DNA of 64,000 nucleotides. Source: Silene conica (lineage: Eukaryota; Streptophyta; Magnoliopsida; Caryophyllales; Caryophyllaceae). Numbering within the stretch: position 1 is the stretch's first letter; every line of letters begins with the position of its first letter. The position numbers and the translations under genes are program-made. The notes under the pieces were generated by a model that did no database searches, had not been told where the DNA came from, and saw only the letters and a program-made list of their open reading frames with translations. The DNA lies in contig CM055313.2 of NCBI GenBank assembly GCA_029255685.2, positions 45,092,079 to 45,156,078 on the forward strand, in the 5' to 3' direction. Shown here one piece after another: positions 1 through 12,650 of this stretch.

Positions 1-1427
1 AGAACTCTTTCTAGATTTTGAGTTTCTTTTCCGGAGGAAAGCTCCCACTGTTATCTTATAACTTGTGACGTATCAATATACTGGAGGGATTAAAATCACT
101 CTCTACAGTCACTTATGTACTGAAATCTATATTGTAGTTTATTTATGATTTCATCATTCTAATAATTTTCACTCATCTTGGCTATTTGATAATGGTTTCA
201 TTCATCATTATGAACAATGTATCCAACCATTCTAACTTCTAGTGGGCGACCTTTTATTATCCATATAATAAACCTTCCCGTAAAGCTCCATCATCTTATG
301 ATATAATTATTTTATTCATCTAAATTGAGTACCTCTTATTCTTTACTCTTAAAGAATCACCCATTCTCTCTAAATGGTAGGTTTCAATTCCTTAATGAAT
401 ATTGCTCCCACTGAAAACAATATCTCTCGATATCATAAATGAACCTTTCATTTCTCGCATGTTAAACTATTACTCGAATCATTATCACTATCACTATCCC
501 TATAGTGATCTATTTTCCATTCAATCAATCATTACCCTCTTATCATGTCTTCGTTTCCTCGAGACGAAAATGATAATTACTACATAGGAACCGTTTTCCT
601 ACCGATGATTTCATACGGGGTTTCAAGTTTCCTCTCTATGAAACAATGAACACAAAGAACCTTTCTTCGAGTGTCCTCCCGTAGTTTCTTCAAATCACTT
701 AGGGCTCTTCTTAAGACTCCCAAGTAAGAATCTTCTCTAAGATCCTTCCTTTATTTTCATCATTGGTTTGTGAGCGAAATATTTTCTCCCACTCTATCCT
801 TCTAACAATAACCTTTACTTGTTTAAGGATAGCTATTTCGATTAACCAATGTATCTGAATGTTTGAAGTTTGATAGGTGTGATGAATACATTCTCATTTT
901 CACTTAAAATGAAAATCTTATAATGAACTGATATAGTCTCATTTTGATTGAATCTATCTCATGGGGTGTAGTTCTCCGTTTTAATCAACTCTTTGATTCT
1001 TTTATATTTGATCGTATCAATATTTATTGCGTGATTAAATCACTATCATTCATGTTTAAATAAGGCATGCAATTTATTTGAGAAATCAAAACATTGATTA
1101 AGAACAAAAGTAGTGACTCGGGTTGAAAACCAAGTCACTAATATCCAAAATTACAACCATTGTTTTAGGATTTTAATCCTTGTCTTACAAGAAAATTAAA
1201 TTGTTCCATAAATAAATGCAAAATATGAAAGAAGACGATATGAAAATTAGAGCCTAGCTCTTCAAGTCTTCGATCAATTGGATGCTACCGGAGCCATCCA
1301 AGTAAGGAACCTCAAGCTTCCTTCTCCTTGCCCTTATCATTATTCGGGGGTGGCCCTTTAAAACAATTAAAAAGGGTAAATATCAACACATTTGTATCAC
1401 TATACATAAGTTGATAAACGACATGAA
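1..1427 (-). other. Element A, noncoding region downstream of gag
   Basis: AT-rich sequence with no credible protein. It does not match the A LTR at 4781-6058, so it is internal sequence before the 3' LTR. On the minus strand it contains several GTGGGAG-like purine stretches (near 47, 410 and 788), and a hairpin sits at 1111-1140. An autonomous copia element would carry protease and integrase here; neither is present. Confidence 0.6.
1111..1140 (-). other. Imperfect hairpin downstream of A gag
   Basis: The arms TAGTGACT and AGTCACTA close a stem that continues inward through a GG/CC-rich part with one bulge to a very short loop (GAAA on the plus strand). It lies about 290 bp after the gag stop in the noncoding tail. 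Only one copy is in the window, so its conservation cannot be judged. Confidence 0.4.
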
Positions 1428-2336
1428 TTATACGCGAGAATTATTACCTACGGCGGTTGCCTTCCCATTTTTGAGATCGCTTAAGTATTTGGGGCAATTT
1501 CTCTTCCAATGACCGATCCTCGTGCAATAATGGCACTTGTCTTGCTCTTTTGAAGACGAGGTGGAAGCGCCTTTCGAAAAGGTCTTTTCTTTGGTCGCTT
1601 TGGGCTTGAACGTTTTCTTGCCCTTGCCTTTCGAGGCATTCCTCTTGAAGCTCGTTTTCCCTTTCTTTTCGATGTTTAAAACATCCTTGGTGGAACTTTC
1701 ATGAAGTCCCATGTCCCTCTCGGCTTGGATTAGCATCTTATGCAACTCGTCTAACGAGGTCTCTTGGTTTCGCATATTGAAATTCACCCGGAATTGAGCA
1801 TACGCCTTAACCTTATTGAGCGAGTGAAGAACTCGGTCAATAATAAGAGAGTCGGGAACATCAACATTTTGAGCTTTTAGAGTCTCCGCGAGCTCAACTA
1901 GTTTGAGAACATGAGGGCTTATCTTTTGCCCTTCCTTGAATGTTATGTCAAAGAAGGCGGAAGCCGCCTCATATTGAATCACCCTAGGAGTTTGCGAAAA
2001 CATGGTCGCAAGCTTGGTGTAAATTTCATACGATGTGGTCAACTTTATCATACTCCTTTGGAGATCCGGCTCCATGGAGAAGATGAGCACATTTTTAAGA
2101 GCGGAGGACTCTTTCATGTAGGCTTCATAGGCCTCACGAGTTTGGACCGATGAACGAGCGGTCGGAGCGGTCGGAGCGGCTTCGGATAGGTAACGACTCT
2201 TATCGTCACCTTGAGCGGCCAAAAGTAATTGCGCATCCCAATCCTTAAAATTTGAACCATGCTTATCGAGTTTGCAACGATCCATAAAGGATCGAAGCCA
2301 TGATACGTTAGTGAGAGGTGGAGCGTTGGTTGCCAT
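1428..2336 (-). CDS. Copia-type Gag with CCHC zinc knuckle (element A)
   Basis: This 302-residue ORF is the only gene of element A. It should encode the capsid/nucleocapsid protein that packages element RNA into cytoplasmic virus-like particles. The N-terminal two thirds resembles the Gag of copia elements B and E: it opens with a W..SFMD motif, followed by a D-W motif near residue 33, and keeps the order of the capsid-like helices. A basic Lys-rich stretch (about residues 215-260) precedes one zinc knuckle CHYC-X4-H-X4-C near residues 267-280. The ORF ends about 20 residues later with no protease. It is uninterrupted, unlike its sister copy in element C, so it may still be expressed. The start is the ATG aligned with the start of the C copy. 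Confidence 0.85.
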   Translation of the reverse strand: MATNAPPLTNVSWLRSFMDRCKLDKHGSNFKDWDAQLLLAAQGDDKSRYLSEAAPTAPTARSSVQTREAYEAYMKESSALKNVLIFSMEPDLQRSMIKLTTSYEIYTKLATMFSQTPRVIQYEAASAFFDITFKEGQKISPHVLKLVELAETLKAQNVDVPDSLIIDRVLHSLNKVKAYAQFRVNFNMRNQETSLDELHKMLIQAERDMGLHESSTKDVLNIEKKGKTSFKRNASKGKGKKTFKPKATKEKTFSKGASTSSSKEQDKCHYCTRIGHWKRNCPKYLSDLKNGKATAVGNNSRV

Positions 2337-4766
2337 AGTCGATGTTGAAAATTAAACTACAATAATAAAAGGAAAAACAACATCATTTTAAACTAGAAAC
2401 TTTAACAAGTTTAGTTATGTATTCACTTAATGATCTCTTACCCAATTAAGTAAACAATCCCGAGACCCAAACCCATACTAATCCGGGCACGGTGTAGCCG
2501 ATTCAACCCGTATCGGTATAATTTGGTGGATTAACTCTTTAATCGGTTCTACTCTTAGAACTCTCGGTCGACAATTTTCTTAAAATTATCTTTAGCCCGA
2601 ACTTATTGCAACTACGGTTACGAATACTTTCGTTGAGATCAACCAAATTTCAAGGTGTAATCTTATTACCCCACTTACCCAACGTGACAATTTTAGTACC
2701 CCGGTGTAGCCGAGCCTACGTCCTTGTGAAGAAGGGATTCATGGGTCCGTACTTTTTGGTAAGGCTAAGTCTCAATATTTATATGTAAGAGATCTAGTCA
2801 AATTATTATCTATCTCCGTTTAAGTGAACTAAGTCGGTGAATTATCGATAAAATAAAAGACTAGGTCGACTAGGTCGAAACATGCATGATACGATGTATG
2901 ACGATTTGGCTATGCATGCAAACATGTAAAAGCAAAAATAAAAGCATAAATAAACCCTAGTATGGCCTTTCCTAGAAAAGAAATAACAAAGTACAAATTC
3001 GGAAACCAACTCCTTTGGTCCCTTGAACTTCACGCGGCACGCACTTCGAGGTAAACACCGTCTTGATCGGAACTCCTTTCCGAATGGCACCGTCTTCAAG
3101 GAACTCCGGATTTTACAAATATTACAACTTTTCTAGTCTAATTTATACATTATAAAATAGAAATAAATTACAATTGGGTGATACGAGATCACAAAATTAC
3201 AACCGAATCGGTAACCCCTTACATTACGAGAAATACCGATTTAAAAACTAGGCCATACTAAGTAAATTACATAATTCCCAAAATTACGTAAAAATAAATC
3301 ATGACATTCATAATATAAAATATGCAATGCTTATATAAATATGAATTAACATGCAACCCTAAGCCAAATCGTCCTATTTAAAACACTTATTTAAATAGTT
3401 ATCGTAAACCTCGGTTTTTATGGAATCGCGTGTTTTAACGTTTAACAACACTATGCATTATATGAAACGGTTTTCATCCTTAAGTTAATCATCCCAAATC
3501 TTATAGGATTCAAAATTTAGTCTTACTCAAACTTTGAACATGACTTAACTTAATATGTTTAATATTGATCGGTATTACTCGGTTTTACGGGAAAAATAAT
3601 ATAAAATCCAAAAGAGACATTAAAATTTCGAAAATTCAAAATTCAAATTTTGAAAATTCCAGAATGTTCTTAAAAATTTCAGAAAGTTAAAATATTAGTA
3701 TTTCACACGGTTTTATTATTATTTCGAAAATAACACGTAAAACGAGCAATTTAAGTCGGAAAATTCAATAATTAACTTCATAAATGCAAATTTAATACTA
3801 ATAATATTTTTATATCTTCCAAAACATTTTAAGAACACAAGATGGACAGAAAATTAAATGGCACATTGCCCCATAGCCGAAATTTTAAAGCATGCCTCCT
3901 TTTATTTAATTTTAAATGCTACTTTTAACAAATCAAGATTAAATAAAATCAAATCAAATCTGAAACTTTTGGCACCCAAGATAATTTCCAAGATGAACAT
4001 ATCATATATGACTAATGTGGGTTACATTTTTCGGCCATTTTTAACAACATTTGCAAATTTTAACGATTTACGTCATATATCGTACGATTTTAACATTTAA
4101 AATTATTTCTCAAGCATAAATTAAGATAAAATTCTCGAAAATTTTATACATGCTGGAAATAATATATATGACATCGTGTTAAATTTTTATGGCCAAATTC
4201 CAACTTAAACTATTAAAGTCGAAATTATGTCACTAATTACCCGATTTTTACATTAAAAATCTATAATATTGCAATATTTGAGATAAATTTCTGGAAAATT
4301 CAACATAAATTTTAAATATTGCATGTGACATCCTCATAAATTTTTATAGTCAAATTCATAATATAACTATTTTAACCCATTTTTATTCATCTTTTTGCAT
4401 TTTAACACTTAAAAACCATATCACACGATTTAAAGGTCTATAATTTACGAAAATTCATATTCATATTATAGAAAATACATGTGATATCATACTGAAAAAT
4501 CTCGGCCAGAAGCTTATTTTAACTATTTTTCCCAAAATTAATCATTTTTAACCATTAAAACGTATTAAAAACCGAAATTAAAATACCAATGATCAATATT
4601 CATGCAAAATATATTCCAAATATTCTAAATCATATTAGAAAACAGTAGGTATCATGCTAAATTAATTTCGTGCATATCATATATCAAAACGAAAATTATC
4701 AAGTTTTATTTTGTTATCCTAATAACTCCGTAAAAACGAAACGGAAAGCATGCAAACAACCCTTTT
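2337..4766 (-). other. Element A untranslated leader
   Basis: About 2.4 kb separates the PBS from gag. It is very AT-rich and has no supported gene. The part nearest gag (roughly 2400-3100) is recognisably related to the leaders of C (about 44100-44900) and, more distantly, B and E. It includes a conserved hairpin and blocks resembling the phrase that in C reads 'aggaaaggccatactaggg'. The distal part is matched by C at 22240-22488 and 42732-43900. Confidence 0.7.
2420..2456 (-). ncRNA. Conserved pre-gag hairpin (A copy)
   Basis: On the minus strand, TGTTTACTTAAT pairs with ATTAAGTGAATA across a 13-nt loop ending GAGATC. All 12 positions pair if G-U is allowed. Equivalent hairpins occur in C (44791-44827), B (11340-11376) and E (28831-28867), with compensating sequence changes in the stem. 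It lies about 85 nt upstream of the gag start. A role in packaging, dimerisation or translation is inferred from position only. Confidence 0.7.
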
Positions 4767-4778
4767 GCTCTGATACCA
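4767..4778 (-). promoter_or_regulatory. Primer binding site of element A (tRNA-iMet type)
   Basis: The minus strand reads TGGTATCAGAGC, complementary to the 3' end of plant initiator tRNA-Met. It lies two bases (AT) inside the LTR end, the same spacer as in element C. Confidence 0.9.
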
Positions 4779-4780
4779 AT

Positions 4781-6058
4781 TGATGGGTTTAACTAGTTGC
4801 TCATAAACTAATTTAGTCATACTAACAAAACCTTTAATTAACTAAATAATAAACTCGTTTATTAGATCTTATGCATGCTACTAAATGCGGAAGTAAGGAG
4901 TAAACCGTGTTCTTACACTCGGTCCAAGTATATTGCAAGGATGATCCTCCGAGTACCCAATATAGAATACCTCCTCCGGATGCACCAAGACAAGCCCCAA
5001 AAGAACCGAAACTTTGTAAGCTAGACTAGGAATCGGTTTTTCCTTAATTTATTTCCAATCTCTCTTATTAGAAATATATTTTGAATACTACTCTTAGTAT
5101 ATATTTTATTATCTTATAATAACTTATTAGAGGTTAAACAATCTCTTCTTACTTGTGTAGAATTTCGGCTAGGGTTAGAGAAGAGAAGAGAATGAATGAT
5201 TATGATATATCCATATATATATTATGAGCATGCCTCTTTAATTATCATATAAACTAACTTAAGCATGCTCACTTGGGAAGGGGGTAGCCGGCTTAGGGAG
5301 TGTCAAAGAGGGAACAAGTTGTGTTCTCAAGACACTAGGGTGTTTATTAGGTTGGTGTCTCAAGAACAATGTCTTAAGCAATGATTAAGGAGCAAATAAC
5401 ATGCTAATTAACCACACAACCATCACCATTTAGCCGTGCCATATAGTCCATAATATGGACTTTATTTTACAATTTGTCAAATGTATAATTGTATAAAGTG
5501 TGACATCTTATATGTCATTTAGATATAAAATATTTTAGTACATTTGAAATATGTAAATATTTATCCCATAAATATTATACATAATTAAATAAATCATATT
5601 TATTCAATTAACAAGTAATTCGAAATTACCATTGTAAAATAATACTTTATCGTCAATACGATTTACAACCTTTGTATTAATTTCAACCCAATTCATTCTA
5701 ATTTCGATATCTTAAAATATCGTTTAATGTTTAAAAATTGACACGTTTCAATTTTAAACATAAATCTTACATTAAGATTTAACCTCTAATTTCTCGATAT
5801 ACGAGTTTAAGGAATATGATCAAATCGTATCAATATACATTTGATCACTTTATCAATTAAGGGAATTGTCCTAAAGGTGTGACCTAAAGGGATCAACTGA
5901 CCACCACCGTCATACGACAGTAATGTCAAACTCTAGCTAGCCAATCATTACCGATTAATGTTGGTCAGTTGACTAATAATTCTTATCATCCCTTGCGCAT
6001 TCTCGTTATGAGATTTAATTACGTGATCGCACTATTGTTGAGGACACATTTCCCAACA
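4781..6058 (-). repeat. 5' LTR of element A
   Basis: This 1278-bp LTR begins TGTTGGGA and ends CCCATCA on the minus strand, followed by AT and the PBS. Its 5' part holds an inverted-repeat structure (5893-5972) also found in the LTRs of B and E. Its 3' part resembles the C LTR around the phrase 'ggaggatcatcc'. The partner LTR is outside the window, so the ends rest on the TG...CA termini and on the resumption of B sequence at 6059. Confidence 0.85.
5893..5972 (-). other. Two-stem inverted repeat in A LTR
   Basis: Outer arms TCAACTGACC (5893-5902) and GGTCAGTTGA (5963-5972) pair perfectly. Inner arms CAGTAATG (5918-5925) and CATTACCG (5946-5953) pair with one mismatch. Element B has the same architecture with different but self-complementary arms. 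Confidence 0.75.
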
Positions 6059-6392
6059 CTAACTGTTTAGTCGTATTCGGCATAAATGTGACTGTATTTT
6101 CATACCTTCACATCTCTCAAACGTATCCTATAGGTGTGACGTATAGGGACCAGTTGATCACCGCCATCCGTATGACAATAACGTCAAACTTATCTAGCAA
6201 GCCAACCGTTATTGATAAACGTGGATCAACTGGTAATAATACAAAAGTATGCCCTTGTGATCCTTAAAGAGATTTAATAAGTCATTGTACTTAATTGTCA
6301 AGGACACCAGCCCCAACAATCTCCCACTTGTCCGTACAAGGGTATGTTCAATGACGTTATCACACTACATGTGGAGGACACAATCTCCAACA
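6059..6392 (-). repeat. 3' LTR of element B, first 334 bp
   Basis: Collinear with 13635-13968. The right edge at 6392 is the TGTTGGAG start on the minus strand, immediately after a polypurine tract. It includes the two-stem inverted repeat: outer arms CCAGTTGATC (6150-6159) and GATCAACTGG (6224-6233), inner arms CAATAACG (6176-6183) and CGTTATTG (6207-6214). A inserted at 6058/6059; CTAAC (6059-6063) is the probable target duplication. Confidence 0.85.
6150..6233 (-). other. Two-stem inverted repeat in B 3' LTR
   Basis: A perfect 10-bp outer stem and a perfect 8-bp inner stem enclose a loop of about 23 nt. The same structure is in the B 5' LTR and in both E LTRs. Compared with the A LTR, four outer-stem positions changed and each is compensated in the opposite arm. 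Confidence 0.75.
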
Positions 6393-7180
6393 AACTCCCA
6401 CTTGTCCGTACAAGTGTAGGTGCGATAACCGAATCTCATATCCTTTTAAAATTTCTCCCACTCAATGTAAGACAATTTGCAAATCCGCATTCGCAAAGGT
6501 CGTATCTCACAAGCGATCTGTATCAAGAGTGGTTTCCCCGACTAGAGAGTAACTTAACTGATAAAACGAATCTGTATTCGAGCATGGCCATGCATTTCAG
6601 TTACTACTCCTCGAGTGGCCCTGAGAAATGATAAAATCCTGATAAGGGTTTGGATATTTCCCTCAACTCGAATCCTGCCAATATCGCCCAGCATGAAATA
6701 ACCCAGAAAAAATCCTCTTGGCCCCTGTTACGGTGACCGTGGGAAAGAAACCAAAGTTACCCAAAATCTGTCTTAATCTCAAGAAACAGTTGAAAGTCAA
6801 AAGACTCGACTCTAAGGAACACTATGGAGGTCCTATCCACGACCTGGCACCCAATGTTATAAAACATTTAGGACTCCATAACGATGTCACGGGGTGTCCT
6901 ACGAGATATCCGTATAACTCGCCTTTGTGATTGGTCAGTCATCCACGTGACTTATGGCTCGTTGAACCCACCATCAACCAACGTCACAAAATGATTACCT
7001 GAGCTATCAGCTCAAGTGGGTAATCAAGGACCAAAACGATGTAATGTTAATCAGTTCACTTTGTGGTGTTCAAAATTGGCGTACAATTCCACATGAGAAA
7101 CAAAACATTTTATATCATAACAATAAGGTTGAATAGAGTACACGAGAAAATGAATTATTACATGAATTCATAAAAGAGTA
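6393..7180 (-). other. Element B 3' noncoding region with two polypurine tracts
   Basis: This 788-bp stretch lies between the pol stop and the LTR. At its LTR end the minus strand reads CAAGTGGGAGTT directly before TGTTGGAG. A second copy, CAAGTGGGAGAT, occurs 78 bp further on, before TGTTGGGG, now inside the LTR. Near 6998-7030 the region carries a hairpin with GATTACC/GGTAATC arms, also present in E. Two antisense reading frames (6344-6631, 6718-6930) are open here and in E, but nothing identifies them as genes. Confidence 0.7.
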
Positions 7181-10100
7181 CTACAACATAGGAACACATC
7201 CAATTCCCATGGAATGAATGTGCCCTTCATGCTTATCACGTGGTAATGCTTTTGTGAGAGGATCGGCTATGTTGTCATCCGTAGCGATCTTTTCAATAAA
7301 AATCTCCTTTTGCTCCACGTAATCTCTGATTAGATGAGCTTTCCGTTGTACATGCCTAGCCTTGCTGCTAGACTTATGCTCCTTAGCTTGGAAGATGGCA
7401 CCGCTATTGTCACAATAGACGGTGATTGGGTCATTCGAACTAGGCACTACTGATAGTCCTTGTAAGAATTGACGCATCCATATTGCTTCCTTAGCTGCTT
7501 CTGAGGCGGCATAGTACTCGGACTCAGTCGTAGAATCTGCTGTAACACTCTGTTTAGAACTTTTCCAGCTGACAGCAGCGCCATTAAGAGTAAAGACAAA
7601 TCCAGACTGAGATTTCGAGTCATCTCGATCTGTTTGGAAGCTAGCATCTGCGTAACCCGTGGCGCAGAGCGTTGAGTCGCCTCCATAAGTCAATCCTCAA
7701 TCTTTAGTCCTCCGTAGGTACTTAAGAATGTTTTTCACGGCCATCCAGTGTTGTTCACCTGGATGAGCTTGGAATCGACTTGTCATACTCAATGCATATG
7801 CAACGTCAGGACGTGTGCATATCATGGCATACATGATCGATCCTATTGCCGAAGCATAAGGAATCCGACTCATGCGCTCTTTCTCTTCCACTGACTTAGC
7901 TTCTTGAGTCTTGCTCAAGTGAAGCCCAGGAGTCATAGGAAGGAACCCCTTCTTGGAGTTCGTCATGCTGAATCTCTCCAGAATCTTCTCAATATAAGAC
8001 TCCTGACTGAGAGACAACATCCGTCGTGATCTATCCCTGTAGATACGGATGCCCAAAATTCTTTGTGCCTCTCCCAGATCTTTCATCTGGAAATGGTTTT
8101 TCAACCATGCTTTAACCGAAGATAAGAGAGGTATGTCATTCCCAATCAAGAGTATGTCATCGACATACAGTACTAGGAATACAATCTTACTCCCACTCGA
8201 CTTGATATAGAGACATGGTTCCTCGACTGATCGAATGAACCCATTCTCTTTTATCACTTGGTCGAAGCGATGATTCCAACTCCGCGATGCTTGCTTAAGT
8301 CCATAGATGGAACGCTTAAGCTTGCAAACTTTCTTAGGATGTGCTGGATCGATAAAACCCTCGGGTTGTACCATGTACAACTCTTCCTCCAAATAACCGT
8401 TTAAGAAGGCGGTTTTAACGTCCATTTGCCATATTTCATAGTCATGAAATGCGGCGATCGCTAAGATAATCCGAATGGAACGTAGCATGACTACGGGTGC
8501 AAAGATCTCATCGTAGTGCAAGCCTGGCACTTGGGTGAAACCTTTAGCAACTAGTCTAGCCTTATGGATATCTTGTTGTCCTTCCACGACATGCTTTATC
8601 TTGTAAAGCCATTTGCATTGAAGGGGACGTACCTTTGCAGGTAGGTCCACAAGATCCCACACGTTGTTCTCATACATGGAGTCCATCTCGGATTGCATGG
8701 CTTCTAGCCATAGCTTTGAGTCAGAACTGGTCATGGCACCTTTATAGGTTGTGGGTTCATTACCCTCTAGGAGTAAGACGTCATCTGTATCGTGTTCCTC
8801 GACCATACCAATGTATCTGTCCGGTGGAATAGAGACTCTTCCTGACCTCCTAGGTTCCTCAGGGATATCTAACGCAGCCTCGGTTGAAGGTACTGTTTCC
8901 TCCAATGGTTGCTCGGTAGTTGGTTCTTGAACCTCCGATAACTCGAAGGTTCTATTACTCGACTTGTTCTCGAGAAATTCTTTCTCTAAGAACGTCGCAC
9001 TAGCCGCAACAAAAACACGTTGTTCGGTAGGCGAGTAGAAGTAATGACCAAACGTTCCCTTTGGATAGCCTATAAAGTATGTCTTGACCGATCGCGGGCC
9101 GAGCTTATCCTCGTGTCTCCACTTGACATAAGCCTCGCAGCCCCAAACCCGAATAAAGGACAAGTTAGGGACCGTTCCCTTCCATAACTCGAATGGAGTC
9201 TTGTCAACAGCTTTAGACGGACTTCGGTTAAGTATTAGAGCGGCCGACAAAAGAGCATAGCCCCACAATGAATCAGGCACAACGGTGTGACTCATCATGG
9301 ATCGAACCATATCAAGTAAAGTTCGATTTCTCCGTTCGGACACACCATTTAATTGTGGTGTTCCAGGTGGAGTCAACTGTAGCACGATCCCACAGTCTTT
9401 AAGGTGTTGATCAAACTCGCGTGAAAGATACTCACCACCACGATCCGAGCGTAGTGCTTTAATCTTTCTACCCAGCTGGTTCTGTACCCGATTCTGGTAT
9501 TCTTTGAACTTGTCAAAGGATTCACTTTTGTGCTTCATTAAGTAGACATAGCCATATCTACTCAAATCATCCGTGAAAGTGATGAAATACCTATAGCCAT
9601 CTCGTGCGTTGATCGACATAGGGCCACATACGTCCGTATGTATGAGTCCTAATAGGTCGGCAGCGCGCATTCCAACACCTTTGAAGGAAATACGAGTCAT
9701 TTTGCCGATGAGACATGATTCACACGTGCCATATGATTCGAAATCAAAGGGCGAAATAGCTCCATTCTGTATGAGCTGTTTAACGCGTTTCTCATTTATG
9801 TGTCCCATACGACAATGCCATAGGTAAGTTTGATCTTTGTCACCTACCTTTATTCTTTTATTATTCACATGTAATATCTCGGTGGTTTGATCTAAAACAT
9901 AAATTCCATTCATGGAAACTGCCTTGCCATAAATCATATTGTGTAAGGAGAAAATACAGCTATTATTCTCTATTACAAATGAAAAACCGAGTTTGTCAAG
10001 CGCAGAAACTGAAATAATGTTTTTGGACAAACAAGGAACATAATAACAGTTATATAAAGATAACTCGAATCCACTTGGAAGCTGGATTATGTATGTTCCC

Positions 10101-11212
10101 CTCGAGATTGCAGCAATACGTGCTCCATTCCCGATACGCAGGTCCACCTCACCCTTGATTAGGGGTTCTTGGTTTCGGAGGCCCTGCACATGATTACATA
10201 GATGAGAACCACAACCAGTATCTAGTACCCAAGTTCCGTAACTTGCATGGTTAATCTCAATCATGTGAATAAAAGAAGAAGAAGACATACCAACAGGGGT
10301 AACGCGGCCTGCCTTAATGTCCTCGCGATACACGGGGCATGAGCGCCTCCAATGCCCAGTCTTGTGGCAATGGTGACATTCCATGCTTGTATCCTTGCTC
10401 TTTGTCTTGCCTTGTGAGTTACTCGACTCACCAGGCCCACTCTTAGCAAATCCTGGTTTCTTGAACCTGGGCCTACCTACCGCTAGGTCACCCTGAGCTT
10501 TAGCCTTCCCTTTACCTTTTCCCTTACTTGAGATCATGAGAACATCCTGCTTTAGACTCCCACTCAACTTTAGATCCTTCTCGATCTGTACGAGAAGGGA
10601 GTGGAGCTCATGGGGAGTCTTCTTCATGTCGTTCATGTAGTAGTTGGCCCTAAAGAGGGCGAACCCATCATGAAGCGAATGAAGCATGCGATCAACGATG
10701 ATGTTCTCACTGATCTTGCAGTTTAGGGACTCCAGTTTCTCGATATTCTCAATCATGTTGAGAATATGTGGGCTAACAGCTTGGCCCTTCTGGAGTTTCG
10801 CCTCAAAGAAGCGACAGGTATGCTCATAAGAAACGATTCTCGGAGCCTTGGAGAATTCGTTAGTGAGCGTGGTGAAAATCTTGTTTGCACCATGGGTTAT
10901 GAAGCGTCTTTGCAAATTGGATTCCATTGCATAGATGAGTACGTTCTTTATCGCACCCGCTTCCATAACGAAATCGCTATGAGCGCGAATTTCGTTGGCT
11001 CTAGCTCCAGTTCCTGGGTGTGGCGGAATGGGCTCAGTTAAGAACTTGAGCTTTCTGTCAGCAATGGCAGCATTCTGTAGTGCTGCCTCCCAGTCAGAGA
11101 AGTTTAACCCATCATTCCTCAGTCTAGTTGACTGATTCATGGAGTCCATGAAGGCTTTTAGCCAGGATTCACGTGCTAGCTTGGCACTTGGCATTGGGTC
11201 TTCACCAGCCAT
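7181..11212 (-). pseudogene. Copia Gag-Pol polyprotein of element B, one in-frame stop
   Basis: One reading frame covers Gag, protease, integrase, reverse transcriptase and RNase H in copia order. The zinc knuckle CHHCHKTGHWRRSC lies near residues 277-290. The protease motif DTGC is near 330. The integrase HHCC region starts near 463, and its catalytic residues sit in HTDVCGP, SDRGGEY and GVSERRNRT (about 522, 590 and 623). The RT motifs MDVKTAFLNG and YVDD are near 930 and 1015. A TGA at 7697-7699 interrupts the frame where E has TGG, leaving the last 171 codons (most of RNase H, with the DAS, ESEYY and CDNSGA motifs) downstream of the stop. Only this nonsense change was seen, so the element has been inactive for a short time or is read through. 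Confidence 0.93.
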
Positions 11213-11339
11213 TTTAGTTTTACAGCAGTTTTAATGAACGTGTTCTACACTGAAAAGAAGATAAAACAAAACCATATAAGCAACTTATTGTTGTGATTTA
11301 GGTCTATATTAAATTGAATTTAAACTCGTAGACTCATGC

Positions 11340-11376
11340 ATTTATATAATTGATCTCCCTCAAGAATTATATAAAC
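11340..11376 (-). ncRNA. Conserved pre-gag hairpin (B copy)
   Basis: On the minus strand GTTTATATAATT pairs with AATTATATAAAT around a 13-nt loop ending GAGATC, about 130 nt upstream of the gag start. It is identical to E and covaries with the A and C versions. Confidence 0.7.
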
Positions 11377-12566
11377 GATCCCAAGACTCAATTTCCGTAT
11401 ATTGATAAGCCCACAGTTTGGCTAATTCCAATCGTTGGAACTCTTGGTCGATAGATTTCCGTATATCTATCTTTTAGTCCATCTCAGTCACTGGAATATT
11501 ATCGAGTGACCATGATGTTGAGATAAAATAAATCATCTGTTCCCACTTACCCGACGTAGAAGGGGTCATATTATGCCTACCGACGAAGAAGGGATTCATG
11601 GGAGGCTGATTTATAAAGACTAATCTCAATTTTTGGTTATACGAGAAAGACCCCATCAACTCTTATTTATCTATATTTAAGTGAACTAAAAACTAGCATT
11701 TGCGTGAATGAATTAAATAAAGTGATGGCTTTTAAATTGACATGTGACATCTGTATTGTCACAGAAAACTAACGCGTAACCTCTACATGAGTCAGTTTTC
11801 AGGCATGATATAGGTGGTTTGGTTTTTAGGCGGAATATGATGCAAGCGATTATCGATGAAAGCGTAAAGATAAATGCAATAAACGTAAATAAAAGTCCTA
11901 GTGTGGCCTATCCTACCAAAATAAACATAAAACAACTTGGAATCCACTGTTGGACCCTAGAAGCTTGTCTTGATGTTCCATCTTGGTCCTTGCAGCGGGA
12001 GTGAGCATCCGGCCTCCGTCTTGTCTTTGGTCTTCTCAAAATTACTAATTTAAATTACAAAAGTAGTCCGAGATACATTCTAATTTAAATACAAAAGTAA
12101 TTACATGGCAAAAACCCAAAACGGAGATTCAAGATCTCAAAATTACAAGCAAGATCGTGTCCCATCATTACGGTGACACAATCTTCTAAGGCCACACTAA
12201 GTTACAACCGTTTGCAAAAATTAAATACGTTATTGAAAGCATTCAAGGCATTCACAGGACGATAAATAAAATGCATCAACTAAATAAAATTTATACATGA
12301 CATAATACAGTTATTATGATTAATAAATTTATACCAAACCACCTTTTAAGATTAAAATTAAGTGACTATACCGTTTTAATCACCAATTTTAACAAACATA
12401 TAATCCATTATTTTAAACTGTTTTAAAACAATATGTATCAAACGAGGGTGAACCGTTTCACTAATTAATACACTATTTCCGTATATAGTATATTATTTTA
12501 AGCCATGTGAAAATAAAACATGTTATTTTCGTAAAATAAAAAAAAAAACGATTCTGTTACAGGGGT

Positions 12567-12612
12567 GGTCTACCGACCGGAAAAACAGGTCTACCGACCA
12601 CTTGACGAAAAA

Positions 12613-12650
<38 letters not shown>

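Larger units (their letters stand above)
1..6058 (-). mobile_element. Element A: gag-only Ty1/copia-like LTR retrotransposon (3' end outside window)
   Basis: Read on the minus strand, this element has a 5' LTR (4781-6058), an initiator tRNA-Met type primer binding site (4767-4778), a 2.4-kb leader, one intact gag ORF (1428-2336) and at least 1.4 kb of noncoding DNA after gag. No protease, integrase or reverse transcriptase is visible. Its right edge falls inside the 3' LTR of element B: the B sequence resumes at 6059 and matches the intact B 5' LTR from 13635 onward. The gag-only layout fits the known TR-GAG class of non-autonomous retrotransposons. The 3' LTR and the second target-site copy lie left of the window, so closure of the element is inferred. 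Confidence 0.85.
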
